A DNA stretch of 64,000 bases, taken from Cyanobium sp. Morenito 9A2 (GTDB taxonomy: Bacteria > Cyanobacteriota > Cyanobacteriia > PCC-6307 > Cyanobiaceae). This document shows positions 44,504 to 54,290 of the stretch, piece after piece. Position numbers and translations under genes: made by a program. The first letter of the stretch is position 1; every line of letters begins with the position of its first letter. The DNA lies in contig NZ_JAGQBJ010000001.1 in the NCBI RefSeq assembly GCF_024345575.1, positions 372,001 through 436,000 of the forward strand, read 5' to 3'. The notes below the pieces were generated by a model. That model saw only the letters and a list, made by a program, of their open reading frames with translations. It did no database searches and had not been told where the DNA came from.

Positions 44504-45387
44504 CCCCCGCCCCTGCCGGCGCTCTGGCGATCAGCGATGGCCAGTTGGCGCTCTCCGCCCTGCTGATCCTGGTGAACGTGGGCCTCTCGGTCGTGCTGCG
44601 GCTGGGCCTGGGGCGCAGCCTGGTGGTGGCTTCCCTGCGCATGGTGGTGCAACTGCTGCTGGTGGGTTCCGTGCTCGAGTGGCTGTTCCGCCAGGACGAT
44701 GCACTCCTGATTGTGCTCGTGGCGGTCGCCATGGCCCTGATCGCGGCGGTGTCGGCGGTCCAGCGCACCCGGCGCCGCTTTGCAGGCATCTACCTCAACA
44801 GCCTCCTGACGGTGCTGGCCTCGGCGGCCCTGGTGACGGGCCTGGCGGTGGTCGGGCTGATCAGGCCCCAGCCCTGGTACGACCCCCAGTACCTGATCCC
44901 CCTGCTGGGAATGGTGCTGGGCAACACGCTCAACGGCCTCACCCTGGGGCTCGATCGCTTCATGGAGGGCTTGCGCAGCGGACGCGATCGGGTGGAGACG
45001 GCCCTGGCCCTGGGGGGGACCCGCTGGGAGGCCTGTCAGGAGGTGGTGCGCGACGCCATCCGCGTGGCGATGATCCCGACGATCAATTCGATGATGGTGA
45101 TGGGGCTGGTGAGCCTGCCGGGGATGATGACTGGCCAGATCCTTCAGGGGGCGGCACCGGAAGCCGCCGTTCGTTACCAGATCGTGATTCTGTTCATGAT
45201 CGCTTCGGCGACGGCGCTGGGGGTGTTCGGTGTCGTGGGCCTGGCCTATGGGCGTCTCACCAGTGCCGACCACCAGCTGCGGCTCGATCGCCTGGTCACC
45301 GTGGGCGAGCGGGGCATTGGAGGTGCCGGTGGCTCCTTCCGGCGTTGGTGGGGTGCCGGACGTGGGGGAACTTCAACGCTGGGCTGA
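44500..45387 (+). CDS. fetB: ABC transporter permease (FetB/UPF0014-like)
   Basis: A 295-residue membrane protein from the ATG at 44500, overlapping the ATPase stop. About six to seven membrane segments: ALSALLILVNVGLSVVLRLG, VVASLRMVVQLLLVGSVLEW, LLIVLVAVAMALIAAVSAVQ and so on. The family marks are the block NSLLTVLASAALVTGLAVVG, the loop RVETALALGGTRWEACQEV (coupling helix) and MVMGLVSLPGMMTGQILQGA. FetAB in E. coli exports iron and protects against peroxide; cyanobacterial relatives are rarely tested. The last 25 residues (GERGIGGAGGSFRRWWGAGR) are low in texture and the true stop is as read. Confidence 0.92.
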   Translation: MTPAPAGALAISDGQLALSALLILVNVGLSVVLRLGLGRSLVVASLRMVVQLLLVGSVLEWLFRQDDALLIVLVAVAMALIAAVSAVQRTRRRFAGIYLNSLLTVLASAALVTGLAVVGLIRPQPWYDPQYLIPLLGMVLGNTLNGLTLGLDRFMEGLRSGRDRVETALALGGTRWEACQEVVRDAIRVAMIPTINSMMVMGLVSLPGMMTGQILQGAAPEAAVRYQIVILFMIASATALGVFGVVGLAYGRLTSADHQLRLDRLVTVGERGIGGAGGSFRRWWGAGRGGTSTLG

Positions 45388-45501
45388 GGGGGCGGATCTG
45401 GCGCCTCCTGACCATCGCAGCAGCTGGAGCTTCCCTCCGCCGCCGCGGATTCCGGTTGATGGGCGACGACGGGGTGTCGTGGGAGCGGCAGTCAGCGACC
45501 G

Positions 45502-45984
45502 GTGCGCCAGGCTGAGGGACGCGTTGGAGAGCCTTCCGTGCTGGCGGCCCTGCTGATCCTGGTGGTGATGGGGGCGGTCGTGGCGGCGCTCAACCCCGGC
45601 AGGGTTGAATTCCAGTGGTTTCTTGCCCTCCGGCGACCGCGTTGGCTGACCTTCGAGCGTTGGATTCCCCTGATCTGGATCGGCATCTACGCCTGCTTCT
45701 ATGCCTCGGCCTTGCTGAGCTGGAACGCCAGTGGCAGCTGGCCCCTGATGGCGGGCTTCCTGCTCTTGGTCCTGCTGGTGCAGAGCTACACCCTGGTGAT
45801 CGTGCGCACCCGCCGCCTCCGCAACGGAACGCTGCTGGGTGCGGCTGGCTGGGGGTGGGGCGTGGCGCTCAGCCTTGCTGTGGCCCCGGTCAGCCGTGGG
45901 GGCCTGGTCCTGCTGATTCCCTATCTGCTCTGGAGCCCGATCGGCACCTTCGTGACCTGGCGCATGCAACGACTCAATCGATGA
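45502..45984 (+). CDS. TspO/MBR-like membrane protein
   Basis: A 160-residue, five-segment membrane protein. The block NPGRVEFQWFLALRRPRW and PLIWIGIYACFYASALLSW, then WPLMAGFLLLVLLVQSYTLV, keeps the aromatic, proline-flanked pattern of TspO/MBR. The family binds tetrapyrroles and affects pigment or stress responses in photosynthetic bacteria. Start is a GTG at 45502; a GTG at 45538 is also possible. It is 114 bases after fetB on the same strand; the link is not clear. The call is by pattern and moderately sure. Confidence 0.75.
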   Translation: MRQAEGRVGEPSVLAALLILVVMGAVVAALNPGRVEFQWFLALRRPRWLTFERWIPLIWIGIYACFYASALLSWNASGSWPLMAGFLLLVLLVQSYTLVIVRTRRLRNGTLLGAAGWGWGVALSLAVAPVSRGGLVLLIPYLLWSPIGTFVTWRMQRLNR

Positions 45985-46013
45985 GCTGAGCCACGCCGTC
46001 GAAGTCTTCGAGG

Positions 46014-46232
46014 TCACCCCACGGCGTCCGCCGCAGCGGTGGAGGCCCCCAGGGGCTTGGCGGCGCGGGGGGCATCCTGGTCGCCGCTCTTCTTGCCGAG
46101 TGCCCAGAAGGTCTTTGTCCCGTCGGGCGGATGGATGGCGTCCTGGAGCCAGGCCGCGTCCAGGTCCACCGGAGCCAGGCCGGGGGGCTTGGCCCCCAGT
46201 CCCGGCAGGGTGCCAGGGGCGGCAGGGCCCAT
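46014..46232 (-). CDS. Possible small protein or gene fragment
   Basis: A 72-residue frame from an ATG at 46232. The part APVDLDAAWLQDAIHPPDGT and KTFWALGKKSGDQDAPRAA has normal-looking composition, while upstream in-frame sequence (HPFSCANPALGTAM) also looks protein-like, so this may be the tail of a longer decayed gene. No family recognised; no ribosome site picked. Confidence 0.3.
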   Translation of the reverse strand: MGPAAPGTLPGLGAKPPGLAPVDLDAAWLQDAIHPPDGTKTFWALGKKSGDQDAPRAAKPLGASTAAADAVG

Positions 46233-46732
46233 GGCAGTGCCCAGCGCCGGGTTGGCGCAGGAGAAGGGATGGTCCGCTCGAAAGCGGGCTGGGCAGCAGC
46301 GCTCGGTGGGCGGCTTGCTGGAAGGCGACGGATGCTCGGTGTGATGGGCTGAGCGATCACCCCAAGGAGTCTCCCGGTTCCCCTGGGGCGCCCGGTGGTG
46401 GTGCAGCAGGCTGCCGGCTGGCTGGGCTGGGCCGGGACCATGGAGCGGCAGCCGCAGGCATGGGCGCCGCTGCTGGTGCTCTGCAGCGGCAGGGGCCTCG
46501 CTGCGGTTCTTCCCTGCGGCCTGAGGGCCCAGGGCCTCAAGAACGACCTCCGTCGTCGGCTCTCTCGGAGTGGTTGAGCCAGCGTTAGCCGCAGCGCCCC
46601 GGGTTAGGGCGATGGGCCGCCGGTCGTGGGGAGGGATGCTCAGGCGCGGGCCTCAGGGCCAGCCCCCAGATCACGTCGATTCGATCCAGGCACTCCCACA
46701 CCCTTGTGCTGTGGGGAACGAGCGGTTCGATT

Positions 46733-46743
46733 CCCCCCCCCCC
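46733..46743 (+). repeat. Poly-C tract of 11 bases
   Basis: Eleven consecutive C precede ATGG in the region without intact genes. It could be a slippage-prone site or a place where base calls are uncertain. Nothing shows it to be regulatory. Confidence 0.7.
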
Positions 46744-48476
46744 ATGGCCTGGCGCGGCAAGCGCGCCAGGTGGTCCTTCCCGGAGCTGCCCTCTGCAGCC
46801 CGCCGGGAGTCGAGCTGTCCGTGGCCTTCGTCACGATCAGCAGTTCCATCTGCGCGGCGGACTCCACGATCTCTTCCTCTGGCATGGCTCCCCCAGGCTC
46901 CGCCGGAGGGGTAGCGGGACGGGACAGGGGCGTTGCCGCTGCCATGGCGCCTTCCTGTCGAAGACCCAGCCCTTCAAGCGACGCTTGGCCGCGAGCACGG
47001 AGTGTCCATCGGATTCGAGGAGATTCGGAGGCAGGCCTGATGGTCGACTTGGGTGAGGGTGGGCTGCGTGTCACGGACCGCTGCGCTGCCACCGCCTGCC
47101 GCTTGATGGTCCAGCAGCGTCCGGGCGGAGACACAGGTGCCTTGGATGGTGCGTTCGCCAGGGCTGATGTCCGCTCGGACGACGATGGGCTTGATCGTCC
47201 AGGCCCCGTCGCTTGATGGAGAGGGCTGCAGTGGCGGGCCCGGGCCCCCTGACCCCGCTCCGACCGGCAGGTCTGCGCCGACTCCAGCTGGGGTGGGTGG
47301 TTTGACTGCTGCCCGCTCGTCTCGGGAGCGGACCCTTGCAGATGCTGCAACCCAGCAGGGGGGCGGGCGGGATTGGGAGCAGCAGGCCATCGGAGCGGCA
47401 CGCCTTTCCCGTCGCCGGGCTTGGCCCCCATCGAGGGGCCGGGCCGGGCGACGCCGTGACGGAGGCACCCCTGGTTCCCCTTGGCTTGGCCCTGTCGGGC
47501 CTTGCCGTTGGGGGTGGGGGCTCCACACGCCGATGCGCTGCGGGCGGATCACAGCGGCGCCGAAGCGGGTGCCGTCGCTCCGTTCAATCGGTTGAAGGCC
47601 GACGCCGGGAGGCATCAGGTGCTGGAGGGCCCGCCACCTCGTCGAGTTGCCCTGGCGGATCCGCTCCAGGCCTCCACCTCCAGGGCCCTCGCCGCTCGGG
47701 TCCTCTGCCTTCGGGCTGCGCGGATCGAGGCCGCAGCGAAAGGGGCGCTCGTGCAGCAGAGCTTTCCTCACTGGGGGCCTGGCCATCCGAACGTTGCGGC
47801 CGTCTTGCCGCGATCGGCCCTTGCTGGAGCCCCCTGCTGAGTCGTGGGGCCACCAGAATCCATGGGGCAGCCGCTGCCGTCATGGAGGCTGAGATGGCGG
47901 GCCGCCATGGGTGGCGTTCAGCCGAGGTCTGGCAGGCGATGGCCTCGGTCCATGCCCCGAGGCGAGTCCATGGCCGCCCAGAATCCCGCGGCTCGATGAA
48001 GCGCACGGCCTCCGCCGTTGATCTGCGGCGGGGAGGGCTTGGAGCCGATTTCCATCACGGGTGGCGCGACCGTTCATGACGGCCGTTCGCGTGCGCCAGT
48101 GAAGCCGCCCGAACCGGTTGATCGAACCTGATGGTCGACCCCCTGAGGGCCGCTGGCGCGATCCGCCCCTGCCCCCGCAGCCGGCCCGTGCCAGGAAGCC
48201 GGCCCTGGGCGCCCAGATCGAACCCGCGTCGCTTGATGGATTGCCATGGCGGTTTTCTGCCGGCTCCCCGCGCCAGCGGGGGATGGCGACGGTGCATGGA
48301 CGGTTCGAGCTCCCCAGACGGCAACGGCAGCGGGAGCAGGCTGAGCTGTTCCGCTCCGGGGTGTTCCTGCCGCCCCTACGGATCCCGCCGGGAGCGCCGT
48401 GGGGTCCACCGGCTGGCCTGACCCACGGCGCGGCTTCGGGCCCGACAGACTTTCTGAGGTTCCGTTACAAAAGGTC

Positions 48477-48743
48477 ATGACGGTTGGCGAGCTGTTTCTG
48501 GAATCTCTCTCCAGTGGGGTGATCACCTCCTCTGAGCTGGGCTGGATCGTCCGCCAGCAGAACCGTTTCTCCCGGCTGGAGGAGGCGACCGCCCTGCGCC
48601 TGGGGCGTCTGCTCGACCAAGGGGCGATCCGGCTGGGCTGCCGCCTGCCGGCCGCGACACTCCACCACGATCAGGTGCGCGAGTCCTGGATCGAGCCCCT
48701 GGGCCGACGACGTCATCACCGCGCTCGGCCCCTGCAGGCTTGA
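48477..48743 (+). CDS. Small conserved-looking picocyanobacterial protein
   Basis: An 88-residue protein from the ATG at 48477. VGELFLESLSSGVITSSELG, WIVRQQNRFSRLEEATALRL and GRLLDQGAIRLGCRLPA form a compact helical domain; such short proteins occur next to housekeeping genes across marine and freshwater Synechococcus. I cannot name a function. The C-terminus is histidine/arginine-rich (GRRRHHRARPLQ). It converges on the flavoprotein gene with a 42-base gap. Confidence 0.72.
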   Translation: MTVGELFLESLSSGVITSSELGWIVRQQNRFSRLEEATALRLGRLLDQGAIRLGCRLPAATLHHDQVRESWIEPLGRRRHHRARPLQA

Positions 48744-48785
48744 GCGACCCCCCGCCCCGCCCCACCTGAACGCTCCGCTCCCGTT

Positions 48786-49994
48786 TCAGGCGCTGATCGG
48801 CTCCACCGTTGCCATCAGCTGGCGGGCCAGGGCCTCACTGCTGCGCAGGGCGCCTTCAAGGCGGCCGAATCCCGGGCCGGCGAAGCCATCGCCGCAGAAG
48901 CCGATCCGGCTCTGGGGGCACAGCATCAGTTCGGCGAACAAGCCGGGGGGCTGGGCCAGGGCGGCTCCCCAGCGCATCAGCTGGCACGGGCTCCCCCCAC
49001 GTTCGCTGGGGCTGATCCAACGCTCCATCACCTCCTGAAGGGCGGCACTGAGCACCCTGATCATCGCCTCCTCCTGAGCGTCCGTGGGATCGCTGGTGCG
49101 CCGTCCGGCGACCGTCGAACCTGAGCCGAAGACGTCAAGATGCTTGGAGGCGAACGCCGCCGTGGCGTGGGCCACCACGGCGCAGCGGCCGTCGTCGAAA
49201 GGCTGGATCGACAACCGTTCCAGATCCCAGCGCTGCTGAGCCCCCGGATCGAAACTGAGCCAGCGGAAGGGCAGATCACGCCAGCTCTGGCCATGGTCCG
49301 CCTGGATCGGCAGCAGTAGCGTGCAGCGGGGTTCGTGATGCAGGGCGGCGATGGCCGCCAGGGTCCGATCGAGCTGGGGATCCCCCAGCCGCCGCGCCAC
49401 TGGCTGCAACGGCGGCTCATCCCAGCCCAGGAGTCGCCGGCTGCGCGGATGGGCGAGCAGGGTGCCGCTCAGCACCAGCCAGTCGGCCTCGCCGAGCCGC
49501 TGCTGGGCGCCATCAAGCCAGTGCCAGCGCCCCGTGGCGGTCACCACCAGGTGGCGCACGAGGGTGCCGAACTGCCGCTCAACCCTTGCGCCCGCCAGGT
49601 GCAGCAGCCCCTGGCAGAGCTGATCCATCCCCCCCCGGCCACGAAAGAGCTGCCCGTCGCTGAAGCGATCGCCCGGGTGGGGCTGGAGCTGGCCGTCGCG
49701 ATCGAGCTGGGCGATGGTGCCGGGCCACGGCTCGATCCAGCCGCCCTCCAGCAACGGCGCCAGCAGCTCCGGCGCTGGCTGGGAACTGATGTTGAACAGG
49801 GGAGCGCCGTGGTCGAAGCGCAACCCGGGACCACGGCGGGAGCGGCGGGTGCTGGCCCGGCCACCGGGACTGCGGCCGGTCTCCCACACACTCAGTTCCC
49901 CCGTCCAGCCCAGGCGCCGCAACTGGGCCAGCAGGGCGCAGCCGGAGACCCCGGCGCCGATCACCGCGAGCGCATTGGCGGGCGATCCAGCCAT
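48786..49994 (-). CDS. NAD(P)/FAD-dependent amine-oxidase-like protein
   Basis: A 402-residue flavoprotein from the ATG at 49994. The dinucleotide-binding start ALAVIGAGVSGCALLAQLRR (GxGxxG) is followed by an acidic turn (WETGRSPGGRAST), whose GGRAST block is typical of renalase-like and amine-oxidase-like proteins that bind FAD. The C-terminal closing block SRIGFCGDGFAGPGFGRLEG is the second FAD contact of that group. The middle domain is substrate-binding and poorly conserved. Substrate unknown. It is four bases before the TauE gene end and may be co-transcribed. Confidence 0.85.
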   Translation of the reverse strand: MAGSPANALAVIGAGVSGCALLAQLRRLGWTGELSVWETGRSPGGRASTRRSRRGPGLRFDHGAPLFNISSQPAPELLAPLLEGGWIEPWPGTIAQLDRDGQLQPHPGDRFSDGQLFRGRGGMDQLCQGLLHLAGARVERQFGTLVRHLVVTATGRWHWLDGAQQRLGEADWLVLSGTLLAHPRSRRLLGWDEPPLQPVARRLGDPQLDRTLAAIAALHHEPRCTLLLPIQADHGQSWRDLPFRWLSFDPGAQQRWDLERLSIQPFDDGRCAVVAHATAAFASKHLDVFGSGSTVAGRRTSDPTDAQEEAMIRVLSAALQEVMERWISPSERGGSPCQLMRWGAALAQPPGLFAELMLCPQSRIGFCGDGFAGPGFGRLEGALRSSEALARQLMATVEPISA

Positions 49995-49997
49995 CGA

Positions 49998-50762
49998 TCA
50001 GGCCTTGAGAAAGTAGATCACCGCCACCAGCACGCCGATCACCACCACCATGGCGCGCAGGGTGGCGGGGTTCACGCGGCCGGCGAGCTTGCCCCCAAGG
50101 GCGCCACCGGCGAGGGCACCGGCCGCCATCACCAGTGCCGCCCCCCAGGCCACCTGGCCAGAGAACAGAAAGAACAGGGCAGCGGTGACGTTGGTGACCA
50201 GTGAAATCGCCTGCTTGAGGCCGTTCAGCCGCGTGAGGGTGTCATCGAGGCTGAGGGCGAGCACCGCCAGCACAATCACGCTCAGGCCGCCGCCGAAGAA
50301 CCCCCCGTAGACCGCCGCCGCGAACACCGGCGCCACCGCCCAGCGCTCCGAGGGCCGTTGGCCCCGGCGCTCGGCCCGGCGCACCACCCAGTGACGCAGG
50401 GGCTCCTGCAGCGCCAGCAGCGCCGAGGCGAACAGGATCAACCAAGGCACCAAAGCGGTGAACAGTTTCTCGCCGGTCTGCAGCAGCAGCAGGCCGCCCG
50501 CCAGTCCGCCCAGGGCCGCCGCCGGCAGCAGGTGCAGGAAGCGCTGGCGCTGGCCGCTCAGGTCGCGGCGCTGGGCGAGGGTGGCTCCCAGGTAACCGGG
50601 CGAGAGGGCCACGGTGTTGGTGACGTTGGCCGCCACCGCCGGGAGGCCAACGCCCGTGAGCGCCGGGAAGCTGATCAAGGAACCACCCCCGGCCAGGGCA
50701 TTGAGCAGCCCGGCGGCGACCCCCGCCAGGGCGATCCAGAGATAGGAAAGGCCGCTGAGCAT
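49998..50762 (-). CDS. TauE/SafE family membrane protein (sulfite/sulfonate exporter type)
   Basis: About 254 residues from the ATG at 50762; the open frame reaches 50846 but its first 28 residues are proline-rich. Eight hydrophobic segments in two repeated halves: [20 protein letters not shown] (with the family AGGGSL motif), [20 protein letters not shown], then [20 protein letters not shown] in the second half. TauE/SafE proteins export sulfite or sulfoacetate or transport small organic anions; specificity is unknown. It is divergent from the MarC gene and three bases upstream of the flavoprotein start. Confidence 0.92.
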   Translation of the reverse strand: MLSGLSYLWIALAGVAAGLLNALAGGGSLISFPALTGVGLPAVAANVTNTVALSPGYLGATLAQRRDLSGQRQRFLHLLPAAALGGLAGGLLLLQTGEKLFTALVPWLILFASALLALQEPLRHWVVRRAERRGQRPSERWAVAPVFAAAVYGGFFGGGLSVIVLAVLALSLDDTLTRLNGLKQAISLVTNVTAALFFLFSGQVAWGAALVMAAGALAGGALGGKLAGRVNPATLRAMVVVIGVLVAVIYFLKA

Positions 50763-50900
50763 CGGATGGGCCGTTGGCGCTGGCCGCGACGCCAGGGGTG
50801 GAGGCACAGACCCAAGGAGAATCCCACCCGATCGGGCGAGGGGCAAGGCGTGCCTCGATAGGCCTACGGTGATCGCCGCCGTTCCGCCCGGGGCGCCGCC

Positions 50901-51494
50901 ATGGCGTTGATCAACACCGCCGTCGGTCTGCTGGCGATCAGTTCGCCCATCGGTGTGCTGCCGGTGGTGGCCAAGGCCGCCGGCAACGATCCGAGCCGGG
51001 TGCGGCGCATCAGCCGCCTGGCGGTGCTCACTTTCCTGCTCACGTTGCTGGCTGCCTGCTGGTGGGGCCAGGCCCTGCTGGATCTGTTCGCGATCACCCT
51101 GGATTCCTTTCGGGTGGCCGGCGGCCTGATCCTGTTGCCGATCGGCCTGCGCCTGATCGACGGCAAGGAGGTGAGCAACTCCGAACTCGACCTCGATGAG
51201 GGCCTGCTGGGGGTGGTGCCGATTGGATTGCCCTTGCTGGCGGGGCCTGGGGCGATCTCGTTGGTGGTGTCAGAGGCGCCGGCCCAGTGGCAGGGGCGCC
51301 TGGCCCTGAGCGCGGTCATCGCCGTGCTGGCGCTGGGGATCTATCTGGTGCTGCTGGTGTCGATGCCCCTACGGCGGGCCCTGGGGGAACTGCAGGAGAA
51401 GGTGATCAGCCGGCTGATGGGGTTGCTGCTCAGTGCCATCGCCGTGCAGATGTTGGTGGGTGGTCTGAAGGGATCGTTTCCGGTGCTGGGGTGA
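50901..51494 (+). CDS. MarC/UPF0056 family inner-membrane protein
   Basis: A 197-residue polytopic protein from the ATG at 50901. Six hydrophobic segments, starting [20 protein letters not shown], with the family block [20 protein letters not shown] and [18 protein letters not shown] in the middle. Despite the old name, members have no proven role in drug resistance. It converges with the CPP1-like gene (27-base gap) and is divergent from TauE/SafE. Confidence 0.92.
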   Translation: MALINTAVGLLAISSPIGVLPVVAKAAGNDPSRVRRISRLAVLTFLLTLLAACWWGQALLDLFAITLDSFRVAGGLILLPIGLRLIDGKEVSNSELDLDEGLLGVVPIGLPLLAGPGAISLVVSEAPAQWQGRLALSAVIAVLALGIYLVLLVSMPLRRALGELQEKVISRLMGLLLSAIAVQMLVGGLKGSFPVLG

Positions 51495-51521
51495 GGGTTT
51501 CCGCTGGCCAGACCCAAGGCC

Positions 51522-52217
51522 TCAGGCGATCAGAAGCGCCCCAATCAGCAGCACCACCAACGCCGGCAACGCCTGCAACTGCAGAGGGTTCAAGGGCAAC
51601 CCCAGCGGCAGGCCGCTGGGGAGCACGCTCAACAACAACGCCCCCAACACCAGCCCCAGGCTCAGCAGGGCAAAACTCCAGCCCACCGCGGCCAGGAAAC
51701 GGCCGTTGCGCCGCTGAAGGTTGATCACGCCCACGCCCGTGGCCAGGGCCAGCAGCAGCTCGGGCGAGGCGCTCGGAGCCAGCACCAGCAAGGCGAGCAG
51801 CAGGCCATCGGCGGCGAGGGGGAACCAGCGCTCACGACCCTCGGCCAGTTCAACCTGGGGCAAGGTGAAACGGGGAGGCGAGAAGCGTCCGGCGGGCAGT
51901 CGGGGGAGGGAGGGCAGGGCGGGCAACGCCGGCCGGCTGGGAGCCGTGGCCGTGGGGCGGGCGGCTTCCCGTTGGGAGGCATTGAGGGCGGCACTGCTGA
52001 CCTTGCCCTGCTGGCGCTCCTTGAGGCGGTCCATCAGCACGGCGTCGTAGGCGCCCTCGATCAAGGCGCGTGCCTGGGGGTCGTTGCCCAGGGCGTCGAG
52101 GCGCGCCTGTTTGGCGTTCTGAACCTCGTCGAAGCTGGCCTCGGGGGTGATCCCGAGGCGCTGATACGGCCCCGGGGCACCGGCTTCATGGGAGGGCTGA
52201 TCAGAGGCCTGGTTCAT
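51522..52217 (-). CDS. CPP1-like (DUF3353) J-like membrane protein
   Basis: A 231-residue protein. Residues about 10-75 form a degenerate J-like domain: GPYQRLGITPEASFDEVQNA and KQARLDALGNDPQARALIEG; the canonical HPD tripeptide is absent. A proline-rich linker follows (about 88-115, PALPALPSLPRLPAG), then three to four hydrophobic segments. This is the CPP1/DUF3353 plan, which in plants stabilises the light-dependent protochlorophyllide reductase; the cyanobacterial role is assumed similar but not shown. Start is the ATG at 52217. Neighbours give no operon. Confidence 0.9.
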   Translation of the reverse strand: MNQASDQPSHEAGAPGPYQRLGITPEASFDEVQNAKQARLDALGNDPQARALIEGAYDAVLMDRLKERQQGKVSSAALNASQREAARPTATAPSRPALPALPSLPRLPAGRFSPPRFTLPQVELAEGRERWFPLAADGLLLALLVLAPSASPELLLALATGVGVINLQRRNGRFLAAVGWSFALLSLGLVLGALLLSVLPSGLPLGLPLNPLQLQALPALVVLLIGALLIA

Positions 52218-52268
52218 GGGTCCCGGCGCGGGACGCGCTGCGTTGGCCTGAGCGTATCGAGGCTGGGC

Positions 52269-52493
52269 TCAAAACAGGGGTTCACTGAAGCGATAGCCGC
52301 CTTCCTGTTGCAAGTGGCGGCTCTGGGCTTCGGCTTCAGCCCGTTGGACCCACTGACGACGTTTGAGCAGGGGCATCTGGGGCGGCAGGTGGCTGCCTTC
52401 GCGCACCTCCACCGTTTCCAGGGTGGGGAGGAAGCGAACGTAATCGCAGCCGCCATCGCGACTGGGGCGAACCAACCAAACGGGCTCGGCCAT
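52269..52493 (-). CDS. DUF1651-like small protein
   Basis: About 74 residues from the ATG at 52493 (MAEPVWLVRPSRDGGCDYVR); an in-frame start seven codons upstream is possible. The opening WLVRP and FLPTLETVEVREGSHLPPQM and the closing RAEAEAQSRHLQQEGGYRFS resemble DUF1651, a family largely confined to picocyanobacteria. Function unknown. It lies 51 bases past the CPP1-like gene start on the same strand. Confidence 0.65.
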   Translation of the reverse strand: MAEPVWLVRPSRDGGCDYVRFLPTLETVEVREGSHLPPQMPLLKRRQWVQRAEAEAQSRHLQQEGGYRFSEPLF

Positions 52494-52634
52494 GACTGTG
52501 ACCTTTCGTTGCAAAGAGTCTGGCTGATTGAGGCTCCAGCCGCGAGGGCCCCGCAGACCGGCTGCAGCGCCGGCCGGTGTCCGCCAGGGATGAACCGGCC
52601 TGGGGTGTGGGATCCGGAGCGGCGGACATCGGAC

Positions 52635-54290
52635 CTAAAGCGCAATCGGCTCCACGCCGCTCACCACCGGCGCCACCGCCGAAAGCTCGAGCCCGGGATG
52701 GTCCTCAGCCAGCTGATTGAGGTTCCAGTCGTTCTTGAACAGCAGCACCGGCCGGTCCCAGGCGTCGCGCACGGTCTTGCAGTTGAAGATCCGTCCCACC
52801 GCCTCCAGGGCCGGCCAGCCCCCCACCACCCAGCGGGCGACGGCGAACCCCAGGGGCTCCAGGCGTGTGGGCACCCCGTATTCGTTCTCCAGGCGGTACT
52901 GCACCACCTCCAGCTGCAGCTGGCCAACGGCCGCCAGGATCGGGTCGCGCTTGCTGGCGTCGGTGTCATAGAGCACCTGCACGGCCCCCTCTTCCCGCAG
53001 CTCATTCACCCCTTTGCGGAAGCTCTTGAAGGCCGAGGGGTTGGGGTTGCGCAGCCAGGAGAAGATCTCCGGGCTGAAGCAGGGAATCCCTTCATATTCC
53101 ACCTTCTGCCCCACATACAGCGTGTCGCCGATGGCGAACATGCCGGGGTTGTTGAGGCCGATCACATCGCCGGGATAGGCGTCTTCCACCACTTCGCGAT
53201 CGGCCCCGAAGAGCTTCTGGGGCCGTGAGAGCCGGATCGTCTTGCCCGTGCGGGCGTGGCGCACGTTCATGTCTTTTTCGAATTTGCCACTGCACACGCG
53301 CACGAAGGCAATGCGGTCGCGGTGCCGTGGGTCCATGTTGGCCTGGAGCTTGAACACGAAACCGCTGAAGTCTTCGCGCAACGGGTCGACGGGGCCATCG
53401 TGGCCCTTGCGGGCCACCGGGCGCTGGGCCAGATCCAGGAAGGCATCGAGGAACGGTCGCACCCCGAAGTTGGTCATCGCCGAGCCGAAGAACACCGGGC
53501 TCAGTTCCCCGGCGTGCACCTGATCCAGATCCAGCCCGGCGCCGGCACCGTCGAGCAGTTCCAGTTCCTCGATCGCGGCGGCCAGCAGCTCCGGCTCCAC
53601 CAGATCCCCCAGGGCGGGGTCATCGGCCGCCAGACGCCTTTCGGCTGCCTGGCGGCCCCGTTCGGCCCGCTCGAACAGGATCACGTCGCCGCTGCGGCGG
53701 TCGATCACGCCCCGGAAGCGGTCGCCGCTGCCGATCGGCCAGTTCACCGGCCAGCAGCTGAGCCCCAGCTCGCTTTCGATCTCATCGATCAGCTCCAGGG
53801 GATCGCGCCCGGGCCGGTCCATCTTGTTGATGAAGGTGAAGATCGGCACCCGTCGCAGGCGGCAGACCTCGAAGAGCTTGCGGGTCTGGGGTTCGAGACC
53901 CTTGGCGGCGTCTTCCAGCATCACCGCGTTGTCGGCGGCGGCCAGGGTGCGGTAGGTGTCCTCGGAGAAGTCCTGGTGGCCGGGGGTGTCGAGCAGGTTG
54001 ACGGTGCTGCCGGCGTAGTCGAACTGCAGCACCGTGGAGGTGATCGAGATGCCGCGCTGCTTCTCGAGCTCCATCCAGTCGGAGGTGACCTTGCGCTGCT
54101 CGCCCTTGGCCTTCACCGCGCCCGCCTGCTGGATCGCGCCCCCGTAGAGCAGCAGTTTTTCGGTGAGCGTGGTCTTCCCCGCATCCGGGTGGGAAATGAT
54201 CGCGAAATTGCGCCGCCGGGCGACGGCCTCCGCCAGGGAGGGCCCGCTGCCTGGGGCGGCCGGTGGGGCGGTGCGGGAGCTGCTGGTCAT
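52635..54290 (-). CDS. prfC: Peptide chain release factor 3
   Basis: RF3 is the GTPase that recycles RF1 and RF2 from the ribosome. The 551-residue protein has the P-loop block [20 protein letters not shown], switch-region [30 protein letters not shown] and the G4 motif [12 protein letters not shown], followed by domain II ([20 protein letters not shown]) and domain III with [15 protein letters not shown]. Length and order are normal. The start overlaps the stop of the FUSC gene by four bases (ATGA), so prfC is translationally coupled to the membrane-protein gene upstream. Confidence 0.97.
   Translation of the reverse strand: MTSSSRTAPPAAPGSGPSLAEAVARRRNFAIISHPDAGKTTLTEKLLLYGGAIQQAGAVKAKGEQRKVTSDWMELEKQRGISITSTVLQFDYAGSTVNLLDTPGHQDFSEDTYRTLAAADNAVMLEDAAKGLEPQTRKLFEVCRLRRVPIFTFINKMDRPGRDPLELIDEIESELGLSCWPVNWPIGSGDRFRGVIDRRSGDVILFERAERGRQAAERRLAADDPALGDLVEPELLAAAIEELELLDGAGAGLDLDQVHAGELSPVFFGSAMTNFGVRPFLDAFLDLAQRPVARKGHDGPVDPLREDFSGFVFKLQANMDPRHRDRIAFVRVCSGKFEKDMNVRHARTGKTIRLSRPQKLFGADREVVEDAYPGDVIGLNNPGMFAIGDTLYVGQKVEYEGIPCFSPEIFSWLRNPNPSAFKSFRKGVNELREEGAVQVLYDTDASKRDPILAAVGQLQLEVVQYRLENEYGVPTRLEPLGFAVARWVVGGWPALEAVGRIFNCKTVRDAWDRPVLLFKNDWNLNQLAEDHPGLELSAVAPVVSGVEPIAL

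Larger units (their letters stand above)
45985..48476. other. Long region with no convincing intact gene
   Basis: About 2.5 kb with no frame that looks intact. A few stretches on the minus strand have protein texture but break after 30-70 residues: around 47,200-47,070 TIKPIVVRADISPGERTIQG runs on to SARTLLDHQAAGGG, and around 48,230-48,100 IKRRGFDLGAQGRLPGTG. Near 46,900 PEEEIVESAAQMELLIVTK is similar. They may be remains of one or more decayed genes, but I cannot name a family. The region also has a run of eleven C at 46733-46743. Composition is as GC-rich as the neighbours; I see no RNA gene. Confidence 0.55.

Noticed and set aside
46721-46745. GGTTCGATTCC, resembling a tRNA T-loop
   Set aside because: The flanking bases do not form a five-pair T stem, and no anticodon arm or acceptor stem is present.
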